A DNA stretch of 64,000 bases, taken from NCBI GenBank assembly GCA_963681505.1, contig OY811971.1, positions 13,367,232-13,431,231 of the forward strand. The letters run 5' to 3'. Origin of the DNA: Eunapius fragilis. Lineage: Eukaryota > Porifera > Demospongiae > Spongillida > Spongillidae. The notes beneath the pieces are model-generated. The model searched no databases. It saw only the letters and a program-made list of their open reading frames with translations, and was not told the origin of the DNA. Positions 1-11,043 of the stretch are shown here, in pieces (position 1 is the first letter of the stretch; the number at the start of each line of letters is the position of its first letter). The translations under genes were made by a program, and so were the position numbers.

Positions 1-666
1 ATCCATGCTCGGCCTCATTGAGGTACATGTATTTCTGCGCCCATTCCAAACATTTGAGCTTGTTTGGCTTGTAAATCAGCTGGCAGTAGGCTGTTCCACA
101 AAACGTCCAGCCTATAGTTGTTCGGCACCTCAAAATGGTCCTAATTGATAAGTAATGGCCACGAGAAATAACAGCGAGTGCAGCTGGAAAGCGCTAGTCT
201 CATCATCCTTCCTCATTTGTTCCTCAATGATTTGTTTTATTCCTTCTGTGATTTTAGATGGCCTACCACTACCAGGACGTCTTCCGATGCTTCCAGTCTC
301 CTTGTAACGTCTAATGAACTTACAGATCCCACTTCTCGAAGTTATCATGCCCTCTTTCATTAAACATTTGTGTACATTGATAGACCCACAACCCTTGAAA
401 TAGAATAGAATCCACAATTGTTTATAGCTCGAGTACACCATCCCATGTACTGTGCTACAATTATACGATGGAAGTACATGTAGCAGAAAATTTTACTTTA
501 GGGCATAGTCTCCATAAAACGTTACGTTCCATAAAAATGCTACGTTCCACAAACGCAATGTTCCCAAAACGCTATGCTAATCCAACGCAACCGGTATGTC
601 AACATTAATCACATGCGACGCTAACGCTATGCAAACGTTACGTGTACTTTCTTGTGACCGCTACTG
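1..666 (-). mobile_element. Tc1/mariner-like element, copy A, cut by the window edge
   Basis: The minus-strand frame from 441 gives the N-terminal helix-turn-helix half of a Tc1-type transposase: it starts MVYSSYKQLW and includes GSGRPSKITEG and MRKDDETSA. It is clearly homologous to the copy at 31085. After about residue 88 the frame shifts once near 178; the other frame then continues the family sequence (CRTTIGWTFCGTAYC) to the edge. The outer end, CAGTAGCGGTC read inward from 666, matches the ends of the 30886-35586 element, and TA at 667-668 is the expected target dinucleotide. About 220 bp lie between the TIR tip and the start codon, filled with ACGTTACG/ACGTTCC-like short repeats. The catalytic half lies outside the window. 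Confidence 0.85.
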
Positions 667-723
667 TATACTACATGGTGTTTTCCATTTAGTTGTAATG
701 TGAGGGAGAGAACCACTTTATTC

Positions 724-1640
724 CTATGGCCTTTTACAGCGGCAATCTCCTTCTTTCCCAGTGTATACAACAAAATCAATGAAGTATCCGTTGTGGGAAT
801 CCCCTAGCACCCAAACCTTAGTGCCACGTTTTATGGGCTTTTGTTGCATATACTGCTTTAGCGAGGATCTCCCTTGAAACTTTATCATTGCTTCGTCGAC
901 TGCAACCTCCCTGTGAGGCTTGTATAATTCCTTGCATTTAGCAGTCACATAATCTAAGACAGATCACACTTTTCCCAGTCGATCATATCAGCTTTGACCT
1001 CGTGGCACTAGTGTGTCGTTATCGAACAATATGCAGGTATTTCTGTATGTCCCTAAATTGGTTTCTGGAAATTCGATTTGCTATTGGACCATAGAGCAGA
1101 TTTGGATTTGTGCTCCAATAGTCATCAAATGATGGTTAACGGTTTATTGCCATCAGAATGTGAAAACCAAAATATGTTCTTATTTCTTCGCATGTCACTT
1201 TTGTCCACTGTTCATATTTATTTTCTTTCATGGTGGCCTTCGCATAGTCGTTAGTCGCCTGAACGATCTGTTGTTGAAGCTCTTCTGTGAAGAATAGTTG
1301 GAAGATGGGAGTTTGGTATGAGTGTTGTTGGGCCACTGAATGATTGAAATGGATGGATGCTGTTTTCTGTCAGTGTGCATGTCCATCTACTTTTTTCCTG
1401 CCTTGATGATGAACCTGTTGGTTCCATGTTTACTGCTTGTTCTCCATGCACCTGTCGTGATGAAGTATACATTCCTCCGTGTGTTCGGCTGGGTATGCAT
1501 GCATTTGCATATACATGTAGATATATTAGAATTGGGTCCTTGTACATTAGCTGCTCACCAGGCGTGTTGGTCGTCCCATCATACATGTGTTTAGATGTGT
1601 TTTGATTTGATGTGAAAGTGGTGTCCATAGGTTCTTGACC
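724..1640 (-). pseudogene. piggyBac transposase remnant (N-terminal to first catalytic region)
   Basis: Minus-strand pieces line up in piggyBac order. The frame at 1336-1136 has TPIFQLFFTEELQQQIVQA then YEQWTKVTCEEIRTYFG. Just below 1136 comes DYWSTNPNLLYGPIANRIS. The frame at 948-724 has the diagnostic block REVAVDEAMIKFQGRSSLKQ followed by KPIKRGTKVWVLGDS and GYFIDFVVYTGK, whose D is the first DDD catalytic residue. At least two frame breaks or stops separate the pieces and the second half of the catalytic domain is absent. The acidic N-terminal tail probably lies around 1340-1640 in mixed frames. I could not place TTAA-flanked ends. An inactive remnant. Confidence 0.8.
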
Positions 1641-1849
1641 TTGAGAGGATGGTTTATTGATATCTTAGCATGAATTCCTTTTCTCACCTTGCATCCAGTC
1701 ATCTTGCTCTATTTCAATTTCTTCTACACCACAGGTAGCAATTTGAAATGGCAACAACTCATCATCTGAATGAATGCTGTCACACCGATGTTGAACCCAT
1801 GCCATATACTAGCTCCTACCGCTGCTTTCAATGTCATTGTCTGGTCTGT

Positions 1850-4800
1850 GTTTCCTTTTGTGTTCAACAATGCACTCTGCATCTACCTGTATGGTAGTAT
1901 AGCGCATGCGCTATAGCTGCTCTTATTATGGACATGCGCAGTGTTTACACCTGAGGGTATTTAATGACGTGCTGTACAATCTTATTGGATTAAACACTTT
2001 GATTGCTACACTGGTGTCAGAAGTGGGATCGGACCAAATGCTACATGGCTGAGCAGGAAGAGCGGAAGGCTGTTTGGTTTAGCGCTAGACCGCCCGCTCG
2101 GTTTGCTAAGGGTGCTGACTTCAATCTCTGGGTCAAAAGATTAGAACTGTACCTCAGGGAAGCGAAGGTTCCAGATAACAAGTGAGGAGAGGAGTTGGTA
2201 GCGCTGTTGGAAGACGACGCCTTTCGGGTAGTGAGTCAGTCGGATTTTGTTAGTGGTGACGGGGTGGAGTATGAGGAGGTGAAGAAATGTCTGCAGGAGC
2301 AGTATGCGCCAAAAGGAGTCGAACTGGAATGGCAGCGCTAGCTGCACTCAGCCCACCAGGAGAGACCCGAGACCCTGTTAGAATTTTCAGGGCGGTTACG
2401 GATGCTGGCAGACAAGGTTTACCCTTCGTGGTCGGCGGAAAGACGACATGAAATGGCGAGTGAGCAATTTATTTAATTAATCTCTCCTGTGCAGATGAGT
2501 CTTTGGAGGCTGCACTTGCTTTGGCTAGCCTGTGGAAATCAGTGAAGCTGGCTCAACAAAGCCTACGCGGAGAGAAACAGGGGTCAGGTGCGAGTCTTGC
2601 CGTGTCAGGTGAACGAGACCTGGTACAAGGTGCATTGCAAGCTAATACGGTGGAAGGGTTGGCGTTACAAGTCCAACAGCTGTCACAGGAGATTAGTAAG
2701 TTGTCAAGTCAGGAAGTCGGTGAGAAAAGGAGCACTCCGAAAAGGGTCCCTGTTTGTTGGAACTGCAAGCAAAAAGGGCACATGCGGCGCAATTGTCCTC
2801 AGCGGAAGGAACGGAGTGTATCTCTGAAGGAGATTGGGAAGTGTCGGTCAGTGAAGTATACATCGGCTGTGGCAGGCACGTTGACACTGCAGGGAATGGT
2901 TGGGGGTCGTCCCACAAGTATGCTAGTGGATACAAGATCATCTGTTACTCTTGTGCATGAAAAAGTGTCGAATGACATTTCTCAAGACAGGAAACTCTTG
3001 ACACCCCAATGTCCTGTGATGGCAGTTAATGGAGACTCGCTAAGTCTATGTGGACAGATTGACCTTGCTCTTACAGTGGGAAAGCATGTGAGAACTCATA
3101 CTGTCTTTGTGCGTGAGATGACGCAGGAGTGTTTATTGGGAACAGACTTTCTAGAACAATACGGGTGTGTTGTTGACCTCGGGAGAAGAACAATGATAAT
3201 GTTAGGCGAAACAATACCCCTAGACACCTTGTACGGGTCGTGTATATGTACATGTCATTGTTTGTACAGGAGACAGCTGTCGTGCCACCCTATCACGAGA
3301 TACCATTGCAGGTTCAGTTGGAAGGTGCGAAAACAGACGGGGACTATGTGGGTCTGTTCCAGCCAAAAGCGGAAATGTCTACTCAACGTGGACTTCTGTT
3401 TGCCTGTCCTGTATCTCCTGTCCATGATGGCAAAGCAGTAGTTCAGCTGGTGAACCCCTCTGCAGTTCCTGTAACACTGCATTGCAAGGAGAAGGTTGGT
3501 CAGGTATCCCCATGGGATGAAAGGGAGGTAGTGAATATGGTTGAGCCTGCATTGGGCACATGGCTTCCAGTTCGATCAACAGAGGCAATTAGTAAAGCAG
3601 TTGGGGAATTAATGGGTGACAGACACATCGGGGTTGTCAAGGGAGGAGTGTGCTAAGTTGAAAGCAATTTTACATCATTTCTCAGATGTAATTTCTGTAG
3701 GTGACGGTGAATTAGGGTGTACCAATGTCTTACATCATACCATCAACTCAGGTGACACTCCCCTGTTCATAAGCCGGCGCGGAGGCTTCCGTTTCATCAA
3801 CGTGACGTGGTACAGAAAATGATCCAGGGAAAGCTCCAACAGGGGATAATAGAGCCGTCTGGAGGAGCTTGGGCCTTGCCTATTGTTCTGGTTAGAAAAA
3901 AGGACGGTTCATACAGGTTTTGTGTAGATTTTCGTCGCCTGAAAAGCACTACAAAAAGACGTGCACCCTCTTCCCAGGATTGATGATGCTCTGGACACTT
4001 GATCCGGCTCCAAGTGGTTTTCAACATTTGATTTGGCAAATGGCTACTGGCAGGTCGAAATGGATCCTGCAGACAAGGAGAAAACTGAGTTCATCACTCC
4101 GTTTGGTCTACATCAGTTCCGAATAATGCTGTTCGGACTAACGAACGCTCCAAGCACATTTCAGCGGTTAATGAGTATGGTCCTGGCAGGACACAGTTGG
4201 GTAACTTGCTTGGTATACCTTGATGATATCATTTTAAGTCGAACGGTGGAAGAGCACTTAATGCGGCTTACAGAGGTGCTACAGAGGCTTAAGGAGGCGG
4301 GGCTGAAGATCAAGCCTAGCAAATGTCATCTACTTTGCAAGAGTATGCGGTATCTGGGCTACATGGTTTCAGAGAAGGGTATTGCTGCGGATGCTGACAA
4401 GATCAAGTGTGTCGAAAACTGGCCTACGCCCACTGACCACGAACGCCTGCGACAGTTCTTGGGGTTTGCTTCCTATTATAGGAAATTCATTCGTAATTTT
4501 GCAGACACCGCTGCTCCTCTTCATGCACTAACAGAAAAATCCAAACCCTGGTACTGGACAGAACTGTGTGATAAGGCATTTGTGGCTCAAAAGGGTAAGT
4601 TAGCTTCGCCCCCTATTTTATCCTTCCCACAGTTCGACAGAACATTTGTGGTTGATGCTGACGCCAGTCAGGAGGGTGTTGGAGCAGTACTATCACACTT
4701 GGACAGTGGAAGGGTGAGGCGCATATGCTATTAGGATTCTTACAAAGGCGGAATGCCAATATTGTGCAACGAGACGTGAGTTGTTGGCATTGGTATGGAT

Positions 4801-6440
4801 GGTTCGTCAGTTTCGAGCTTATCTATGGGGACGAAGGTTTGTTGTTCGCACCGACCACAGCCGCTTTGATGGTTACTAATTTTAAAGACCCCCAGGGCCA
4901 GGTGGCGAGGTGGCTAGAGATTCTCGCTGAATTTGATTTTGATGTTATTCATCGTCCAGGTCTTTGTCATGGCATTGCAGACGCCCTTTCAAGGATTCAG
5001 TGTAAGCAGTGTGGTATGCACAATGGCATTGCCACGCCGTGTTTGTTCCACAATGCATTTGGGGCTGTTAATGGTAATGGTGGTAATTTGTGGTCTGGAT
5101 CAGATGTGCATTCTGAGGCAGGCCTCTCCGTTTTGCCACTGGAGAACCCTAAGGAGATGCAGGGGTCTGATGCTGATCTTCAAAGAGTAATTTCCTGGAT
5201 AGAAAACTCGTCTCCACCAGCTGTTTTGCCAGGTGAGGGCAGTTACACTCTGCAGACATTGTGGGCACAGTATAAACACCTGGTAGTTCGGGATGGGGTT
5301 ATGTTTAGACAGTGGGAAGATGTTCCGAGAAAGGGTTGCAATAAACATCTTCAGTTGGTAGTACCTCGGAGTTCGATAGACTCTGTCCTGCAACAACTTC
5401 ATAGCTCTCCCAGTGGTGGACATCATGGAATGTTCAAGACTTTGGAGAAAGTCCGTTCCCGTTTTTACTGGTCGGGTCAGCGCCATGACATCGAAGACTG
5501 GTGTCGAGCTTGTGAACTGCGTGCGGCACGGAAGTCACCTCCACGGAGCAATCGTGCCCCAATGCAGCAGGTGTTGGCTGGTGGCCCATTCCAGCGTGTG
5601 GCCATGGACATCCTGGGTCCTCTGTCGCTCACGGATCGAGGGAACAAGTACATTCTAGTGTTAGGGGATTACTGTACGAAATGGGTGGAGTCTTATTCAA
5701 TACCTAACATGGAAGCAAAAACTATTGCTAGCATGTTTGTTAGTCATATTGTCAGCAGGTTTGGAGCCCCTGATGTTCTGCACACCGATCAGGGGAGGAA
5801 CTTTGAGTCCGCCCTGTTTAAGGAAGTGTGTTTGCTGTTGGGAGTTCACAAGACAAGGACTACGCCTTATCACCCGCAATCGATGGGTTGGTTGAACGCT
5901 TTAATCGTACTTTGCTTGATCTCCTTAGCATTGCATCGAGGGAGGATGAACGGAATTGGGACCTCTGTATATCAGCAGTGATGCTAGCCTATCGTACAAG
6001 TGTGCAGGAATCCACTGGGTGTACGCCATACTTCCTCCTCTTCGGACGTGAGGCCAGACTGCCGTGGATGTCATGTTTGGGTTGCCTCCAGATGTTCCAC
6101 CTCGGCCGGTACACCAATATAGCAAAGATTTGAGAGCTCGACTGGACACTGCGTATGAGAGGCTGCAAGAACAGTTAGGATGGTGGCAGCGTCGTCAGAA
6201 GATGGTGTATGACCGCAGACAGACGGGAAGGCCGTATGGGATTGGTGAATGGGTTTGGTTGTACTATTTCAGTATCGTATTCATACACTTTTATGCTGAT
6301 GGTGGAGTACATGGCCGCACTGTTCTGGTTGGTGACTCTGGAGAAGAGGCTAATGGTCGAGTGCAGGGCCGTACTGTTGTGGCCAGGGACATCGACTCTG
6401 GAGATGAGGCAGATGGAGAGCACCTACTGATGTGATGGTA
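1850..6440 (+). mobile_element. Ty3/Gypsy LTR retrotransposon fossil
   Basis: The parts lie in Metaviridae order: the probable end of a 5' LTR with a primer-binding-like site just inside it; gag with a CCHC zinc knuckle (CWNCKQKGHMRRNC) near 2755; an aspartic protease region around 2900-3200; reverse transcriptase about 3830-4600 with YLDDIIL near 4218; RNase H about 4640-5000; and integrase about 5380-6200 with its zinc-binding and core regions. The order protease-RT-RNaseH-integrase makes it Ty3/Gypsy rather than Copia. It is broken, with roughly six or more frame breaks, and I found no matching 3' LTR, so it looks old and end-truncated. The 3' limit near 6440 is approximate. Confidence 0.9.
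2012..2030 (+). promoter_or_regulatory. Primer-binding-site-like sequence of the Gypsy fossil
   Basis: TGGTGTCAGAAGTGGGATC sits directly before the gag frame, in the position and with the TGGT start used by many Gypsy elements to pair with a tRNA 3' end. The preceding AT-rich stretch would be the end of the 5' LTR. The tRNA species is not assigned. Confidence 0.5.
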
Positions 6441-6589
6441 GCTAGTGTGCAGCTTCATGCAGTGCTTGTACCTGCAGTATGTTGCAAAGTTCAAAAAAAA
6501 AATCACACTTTCACTTAGCAAATTAAAGTAATTAGAAGGGAGCACAAATACGCATATATACATAATACACACCAACATATTATTATTAT

Positions 6590-7215
6590 TTAATTAAAGT
6601 CAGAAGGGATCACAGTCCTAGCCAGTATGGCCCTTGCTATGGCTCTCACCAGGGTGATATTCAACCTTCCAAACATGTCACTGATCACCCTGGCTTTACG
6701 AAATGAGGAAGAGCCAAAGGCCAAGCGTGTGGCCAGTAGAGCGAAGGTTCCTCTTGCTTCCTCACCCCAATTGCAGTACGTTTCTACTGCTAGAGGCACA
6801 CACCTCCAGCCTAGTTCAGCACATTTAGGGTCATTGGCTGTGTGCTTTCTGTTTTCTGCAGCTTCAGCAGCAGCACCCACCCTCCTACTTGCCTCAGCCA
6901 AAATAGCAGGGGTAAGAGGAGATGTGACCGTGATGTCAAAGGCCGCCGGCTTGCCTTGAGCCCAGTCCCTCACTAGCACATCAGCTGGGCGAGCGCGATC
7001 CAGTCCTGGAGTGAGGCCACTTCCAGCTTCTAACCTTGCTGCAATGTGGGCTTGGTGGCAAAAGCTCAGAAAGACATCACGCAACCTATTGTGACGTATA
7101 ACTACATCGCCACCACGCCGGCAGGTAGCAGCATGATGGCCCAGAGGGTCCAATGCCACATCAGGGCAGAGACCACATGAAGAGCCTCTGGAAGTGTCCA
7201 AGCCCAACAAAATAA
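6590..7215 (-). pseudogene. C-terminal zinc-ribbon plus PD-(D/E)XK-like endonuclease tail of a retroelement
   Basis: An open minus-strand frame of about 205 meaningful residues carries a Cys/His cluster (CGLCPDVALDPLGHHAATC) followed by RHNRLRDVF, then EAGSGL, RPADVLVRDW, KPAAFDITVTSPL and an alanine-rich helix. A zinc ribbon followed by E, PAD and D-x-T residues resembles the restriction-like endonuclease tail fused to some non-LTR retrotransposon reverse transcriptases. No reverse transcriptase is recognisable upstream (above 7215), so this is a 5'-truncated copy, as expected for target-primed insertion. The family is from memory; the nuclease assignment is inference. It lies tail-to-tail with the Gypsy fossil and head-to-head with the DUF6589 gene. 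Confidence 0.5.
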
Positions 7216-7274
7216 AATTATTATGAAAATAAAAATTAATACTAGAGTTCAGGCAATGCATTTTAACCTCTAAC

Positions 7275-7337
7275 GCGTTATAACGCATTGCGCGTTATAC
7301 CGCCCAAATTAATGAGCTTTGTACCGCGTTATAACGC
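7275..7337. repeat. Repeated 12-bp palindrome GCGTTATAACGC
   Basis: The perfect palindrome GCGTTATAACGC occurs at 7275-7286 and again at 7326-7337, with a related GCGTTATA between them. It stands out in an AT-rich setting just upstream of the DUF6589 exons. It could be a protein-binding site or the end of a short element; there is no further evidence for either. Confidence 0.6.
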
Positions 7338-7379
7338 ATAAATTATTCGTCGGGGTGGCAGTGGAACTTCTCTATTGTC

Positions 7380-8560
7380 AATCATCTTCCTCAACTCGTG
7401 CGCATCGAAGGATTCATTCCTGTGATCGAAGACTGGCACACTAAGATGTGCTATATACAGGTACATTGGTTATTGTACACATCACTATGTATGTAGTAAG
7501 TGATAAAGTGCTAATTGCTGCTGGATGTGATGGTGGGGTGAGGTGATGAGGTGTGGTGAGGGAGGAGCATGGCTAGCCTTGTGACTTAAGTGGTAATTGG
7601 TAATATCTCACCAGCTGTAAAGGTCACATAATGTGTTGATGATGTGGTATTTGATAGATAACCTGACAGCTGCCTTTCTCTGTAGGTGGTGTGGAAACGT
7701 TTGTACAACACATGCTCAGGATATGATGGAGGAACTTTGTTCCATCTGAGAAATGTGATCAACAGGAGAAATGTCGTGACAAATGTTAAAAAAGACCTAA
7801 ATTCCTGTGAAGAGTTCATGGAGCTAGTAACAACTGATTCTGCTGCAATTCAGATAACAAAAGTTGATGACCTAGCAGGCTTATCTATGATGATATTGAC
7901 CAGTAACAGCCAGGACCATTTTAATGAGCTAGCTACTGTGGCTAAGAATGTATGCAAAGGTTTTGCAGAGTGTCATATTCTAGTGTTCCATTCATCCATC
8001 CATTCTTCTGATCGAGTTAAAGAGTATACAATGGAAACATTGTCATTAGGGTTGTTTCTATTAGAATTCAAAGATGCGATTAGGGAAGGAGATGGTACAA
8101 GGGTATTACGATGCTGGAAGTACCTTTTAATCATTTTCCGTGTTACTGGGCATACCAACTATTGCCTTGAGGCTTTGAACTTTCTTACACAGAATTACTA
8201 CACCTTGCCACCACGGTATGCAGAGCAGATGTTGGGGGGCGCTTTGTGAATAGTCAAGGTGGTCCAGGGCAGAACATTTCTGCTGACCTGCATATGGAAC
8301 ATTTGAACAGGCTGCTTAAAGATGCAATGACTCATCTAGGTGCCAACAAAACACCTCAGGCTATAGTCAGAGCCAGCAAAGCATTAGGTTGGTTGGAGAC
8401 ATCTTATCTAAATTTGACAACACAAGTGGAGTGTGGGTAAGTGGCAAACATACTCGCAGGTCAGAAAGAGAAGATCTTAATAAGTTAATTGTTAAACTTA
8501 CCGAACTCAAAGTATTTGAAGAACTCATCGTACCTACCCATCCATGAAATGTAACAAACT
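7380..8560 (+). CDS. DUF6589 protein gene, copy 1 (C-terminal half, interrupted)
   Basis: A probable exon about 7380-7460 reads LPQLVRIEGFIPVIEDWHTK and ends at CAG|gtacat. An acceptor (ttctctgtag) opens the next exon at 7686, which runs ~190 codons (KRLYNTCSGYDGGTLFHLRN, then WKYLLIIFRVTGHTNYCLEA). The frame then slips within a G6 run at 8235-8240 and resumes as RFVNSQGGPGQNISADLHME, with HLNRLLKDAMTHLGA, the hallmark of DUF6589. A second slip near 8405 leads to SGKHTRRSEREDLNKLIVKL. DUF6589 proteins are common in fungi and early metazoans and have no settled function; a transposon link is suspected. The true C-terminus (KVFSYECGRTHRTYPSMK) is at 11116-11283, beyond a 2.5-kb insertion. A RecQ-like helicase gene faces it. 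Confidence 0.8.
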
Positions 8561-8615
8561 TTTCACATCCATTAACAAACAGAAATTTCAGCACTGGTGG
8601 ATGAGTAAGAATGTG
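8461..8615 (+). repeat. Left copy of a ~160-bp direct repeat (DUF6589 coding)
   Basis: This segment is nearly identical to 11116-11283, apart from a 14-bp gap and a few substitutions. It encodes the DUF6589 C-terminal stretch beginning EDLNKLIVKLTELKVF. Its right border is followed within 4 bp by the hammerhead-like motif. The pair looks like a very long target duplication, or a local duplication, made when the intervening segment arrived. The right copy lacks the gap and is the better coding version. Confidence 0.9.
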
Positions 8616-8618
8616 GTG

Positions 8619-8656
8619 CAACCTGATGAAGGCCCTCGTGCCGAAATGCATTGTTG
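8619..8656 (+). ncRNA. Candidate type I hammerhead ribozyme
   Basis: The core elements appear in order: stem I strand CAAC (8619-8622), CTGATGA (8623-8629), stem II GGC/GCC (8631-8633 with 8640-8642) around a 6-nt loop, GAA (8643-8645), a minimal stem III AT/AT (8646-8647 with 8650-8651), then U as the cleavage nucleotide (8652) and GTTG (8653-8656) closing stem I. An extra A (8630) between CUGAUGA and stem II departs from the consensus. A very short stem III is typical of Penelope-type hammerheads. The position, 3 bp after the direct repeat, fits the 5' end of the inserted element. Confidence 0.5.
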
Positions 8657-8885
8657 ATCAGAGTTTCTGCATTAAAAGTTGTAAACACCGAGAAGTCAAC
8701 CTAAGTGAAACCCCGAAGACGTTTGTAAGTCGTAACTAATAGCGCGCGCGCGTATTGGTAATTAGTTTTGTGGTTGGGAAGCGCGCGCGCGTTGGTTAAT
8801 CATTGGGGTGGCCAGAGTACAGCGGTTTTACCGCTCGAGGCAGATTTAGCAGCCTTAAGGGGTGGATACAGAAGAGCTGTGAAGT

Positions 8886-9439
8886 ATGGAAACGCGTGGG
8901 TCACGCTTAGCTAAAGGAATTGATAAAATGAGTAATTCCAATAAGAGCGCACTGCCACAGAAAAAGAACTGCATGGCGCTACAGATGGTTAGATGTGAGT
9001 CCCCAAGCATGAGCCCCTCGCAGCTAGAGGCTAACAGAAGAAAGAAGGAATTAGAAATGGCAGAAGAGAGAAAGAAAAAACAGAGCATGAATGATAAGGC
9101 AAACAGGAAGTACATAGAATCGCTAGACTCCACCCCCGTGGAAATGATTTATTTCTAGGTTTAGCCCTTGAGGTAGCTACGCTTGTAGATAAAGAGGATA
9201 GAGCAAAGGTAGAAACTGAGAAGGAAGTAGGAGAGATGGAAAAAAGGAAGGAAGGTGTAGCAGGGGAAATCGAGAAGGGGGAGTGTGTTATTGAAAAGAG
9301 CAAAAGCATGATGGGGATACTAGGGAATAGTGGAAAAGAAGTAGCAGCAGGAATAAGTGAGGAAGCTTCTTTTGCTAAAAAAAAGAAAAAGGGAGGAGAG
9401 AATGTAACAGAGGATGGAGGTTTGAGAGAAAAAGTGTAG
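8886..9439 (+). CDS. Lys/Glu-rich ORF of the inserted element (two frames)
   Basis: The first frame (8886-9158) starts METRGSRLAKGIDKMSNSN and continues through a charged helical stretch (NRRKKELEMAEERKKKQ). After a frame change near 9145 the second frame goes on as LALEVATLVDKEDRAKVETE and ends at 9439. Composition suggests a coiled-coil, nucleic-acid-binding ORF1-type protein. I recognise no catalytic motif. The reading frame stops exactly where the antiparallel zinc-binding exon begins, suggesting a junction between two elements at about 9440-9450. Confidence 0.4.
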
Positions 9440-9449
9440 TTTAGAGAGC

Positions 9450-9682
9450 GCAAACTTAAGGTGACAAGACTTGTGCCATTTTGCTCGGTTTCTGTGAAAT
9501 ATTTCAGCCGTACCATTCCCTTTGAAATCTATCTCAACTGGTAATGCATTCAGAGCTTTAAATTCGTCTACCATTTTTAGGAAGCTTGTGTACACTTCAT
9601 ATCCGTTGCTCTGAAGCGAGTCTTCTGGACATCTGAGATCACCGCCACCTTTTAAACAGATCACGCAAGTCGCCCAATCCAT
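9450..9682 (-). CDS. First exon of an unidentified protein with an N-terminal C2-type zinc-binding motif
   Basis: The minus frame opens with MDWATCVICLKGGGDLRCPE and continues through ALNALPVEIDFKGNGTAEIF to AKWHKSCHLKFALSKL. CxxC and C...WHKSC spacing suggests a zinc site. Proteins starting this way (C-x2-C ... W-H-x2-C-x3-F) recur in multicopy, transposon-associated families of sponges and cnidarians; that is recollection, not a search. The exon ends abruptly at ~9450 against the opposite-strand ORF, so the gene is truncated. The ~500 bp upstream (9690-10240) hold no coding signal. Confidence 0.45.
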
Positions 9683-10243
9683 CGATCCATACGCGTAGGC
9701 TCATTTGTTTTTTTAATTAATTTTCCATGCAATGTATAATTAGAGAAACGATTTCATGGAGCTTGAAAATCTTACATCTTAACACGGCGCCCACTAATTC
9801 ACTGCTTTGCTTAACTCAGTACATTACAATGTAAAAGTATACGAAGCTAGAATAGTAATGAGTGCACTCAATACAAAATTGACGAAGATACGTACACCTT
9901 AGCTCAGTGGAGAAGGTAATTTAAAATCGAAAAATGTTGGCTGTCGGAATGATTTGCTTCATAAAACATGTGGAAGAAAGCGCTAAGACAGTGTGTGATT
10001 TTGAATATTACTTTTAAAAGGATAGTGTGCTAGATGTTTTCAGTTCCGTCAAAGAGGGCGTGGCACATTTCAAGGCGTTATTTCTCGAAGTGCACCATCC
10101 CAATTTTGTGGCACCCCTTCTGATATCGATAGATATGTCCCAAAGAGCATGTACACCGGTTTTGGTGCTTTTATCCACCCTGTAACGATGTTGTTAAAAA
10201 TTGCTGTTAACAGACTCTACTAGATCTGAGGAAACAGTGGAAA

Positions 10244-10795
10244 GTGATATTAAACAACACGGCCATGGAATTGGTAGATGTCTGTAGAAAACACTATGAA
10301 AAGCTAATTAACAGTAGCACAGATAAGATCAACCAGCTGTATGTTAAAGGAGAACAACTGAGGTCGGAAGAAGACAGGGGGAAGTTCCAAACAAAAAGAG
10401 CCACAATTGAAGAAGAAGTAAAAAGAAGAGAGAATGAAATGAGCAAATCCAGAAGGAAGAAGCTGCAGAACACCATCAGAAAGCACAAAGAAGGGAGGGT
10501 GTTTGTAGAGAATTGCCTGGTAGAAAAAGATAGGCACCAAGTAGAAAATGAAACAGAAGTGAGACAAAGGAGTGAGAAGGAAAGAGACTCAGTATCACAA
10601 AGGCCAGAAACCCCCGTAGTAAGGAACATAACAGCAGCCCCCCAGTCTACAAAGACAACAAGCAGTGGAGATAAAGACACCCGAGTAGAAAATTTTGTGA
10701 GGGGAAGACCTGTCAGTAGTACAGGGAGGACAGAAAGCAGCACAATAGAGGCAACACACACCCAATCCGTTCCACCACTAAATACCTCAACCTAA
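10244..10795 (+). CDS. Coiled-coil, basic ORF (family shared with 22947-23116)
   Basis: A 183-codon open frame starts MILNNTAMELVDVCRKHYEK and contains a long charged helix with KRRENEMSKSRRKKLQNTIR followed by KHKEGRVFVENCLVEKD. The C-terminal half is polar and low complexity (SSTGRTESSTIEATHTQS). The KHKEGR block matches IHKEGRLFGESCLREK at about 23060 at roughly half of positions, so this is a repeated element protein, not a host gene. No enzymatic motif is seen. It is probably the nucleic-acid-binding ORF of the retroelement inserted in DUF6589. The frame is whole, but the start codon choice is uncertain (an alternative ATG is at 10265). Confidence 0.55.
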   Translation: MILNNTAMELVDVCRKHYEKLINSSTDKINQLYVKGEQLRSEEDRGKFQTKRATIEEEVKRRENEMSKSRRKKLQNTIRKHKEGRVFVENCLVEKDRHQVENETEVRQRSEKERDSVSQRPETPVVRNITAAPQSTKTTSSGDKDTRVENFVRGRPVSSTGRTESSTIEATHTQSVPPLNTST

Positions 10796-11043
10796 CCCAA
10801 GACCTTTTACCAGAAGAGTGTGGAGAGCCCCATATGGGGAACACTCCATATCACAGAGGTGAGGTAGAACCAACAGATACCCGAACTTCCAACACCCTTG
10901 GGACTGGTGGGCCGCACAAAACTTGTACTGGGTTAAGGGGTGGACTCAACCTCAACAAGACTGTAGGTAACTGTTTCCCTCCGCAACAACCTGCAACCAG
11001 CAATAGCTGGGCATCAAAATGGAGTAGTTGGTCTTTTTAGAAG

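Noticed and set aside
1340-1605. Plus-strand ORFs of 82-84 codons over the piggyBac remnant
   Set aside because: Antisense to the piggyBac N-terminal region; no motif.
6440-6600. 3' LTR for the Gypsy fossil
   Set aside because: I compared this with the 1850-2012 region and saw no matching sequence.
9031-9516. 161-codon minus-strand Ser/Phe-rich ORF
   Set aside because: It is the antisense shadow of the purine-rich Lys/Glu ORF on the plus strand.
10294-10761. 155-codon minus-strand ORF
   Set aside because: Antisense shadow of the coiled-coil ORF at 10244-10795; the Leu/Ser/Phe composition is as expected.
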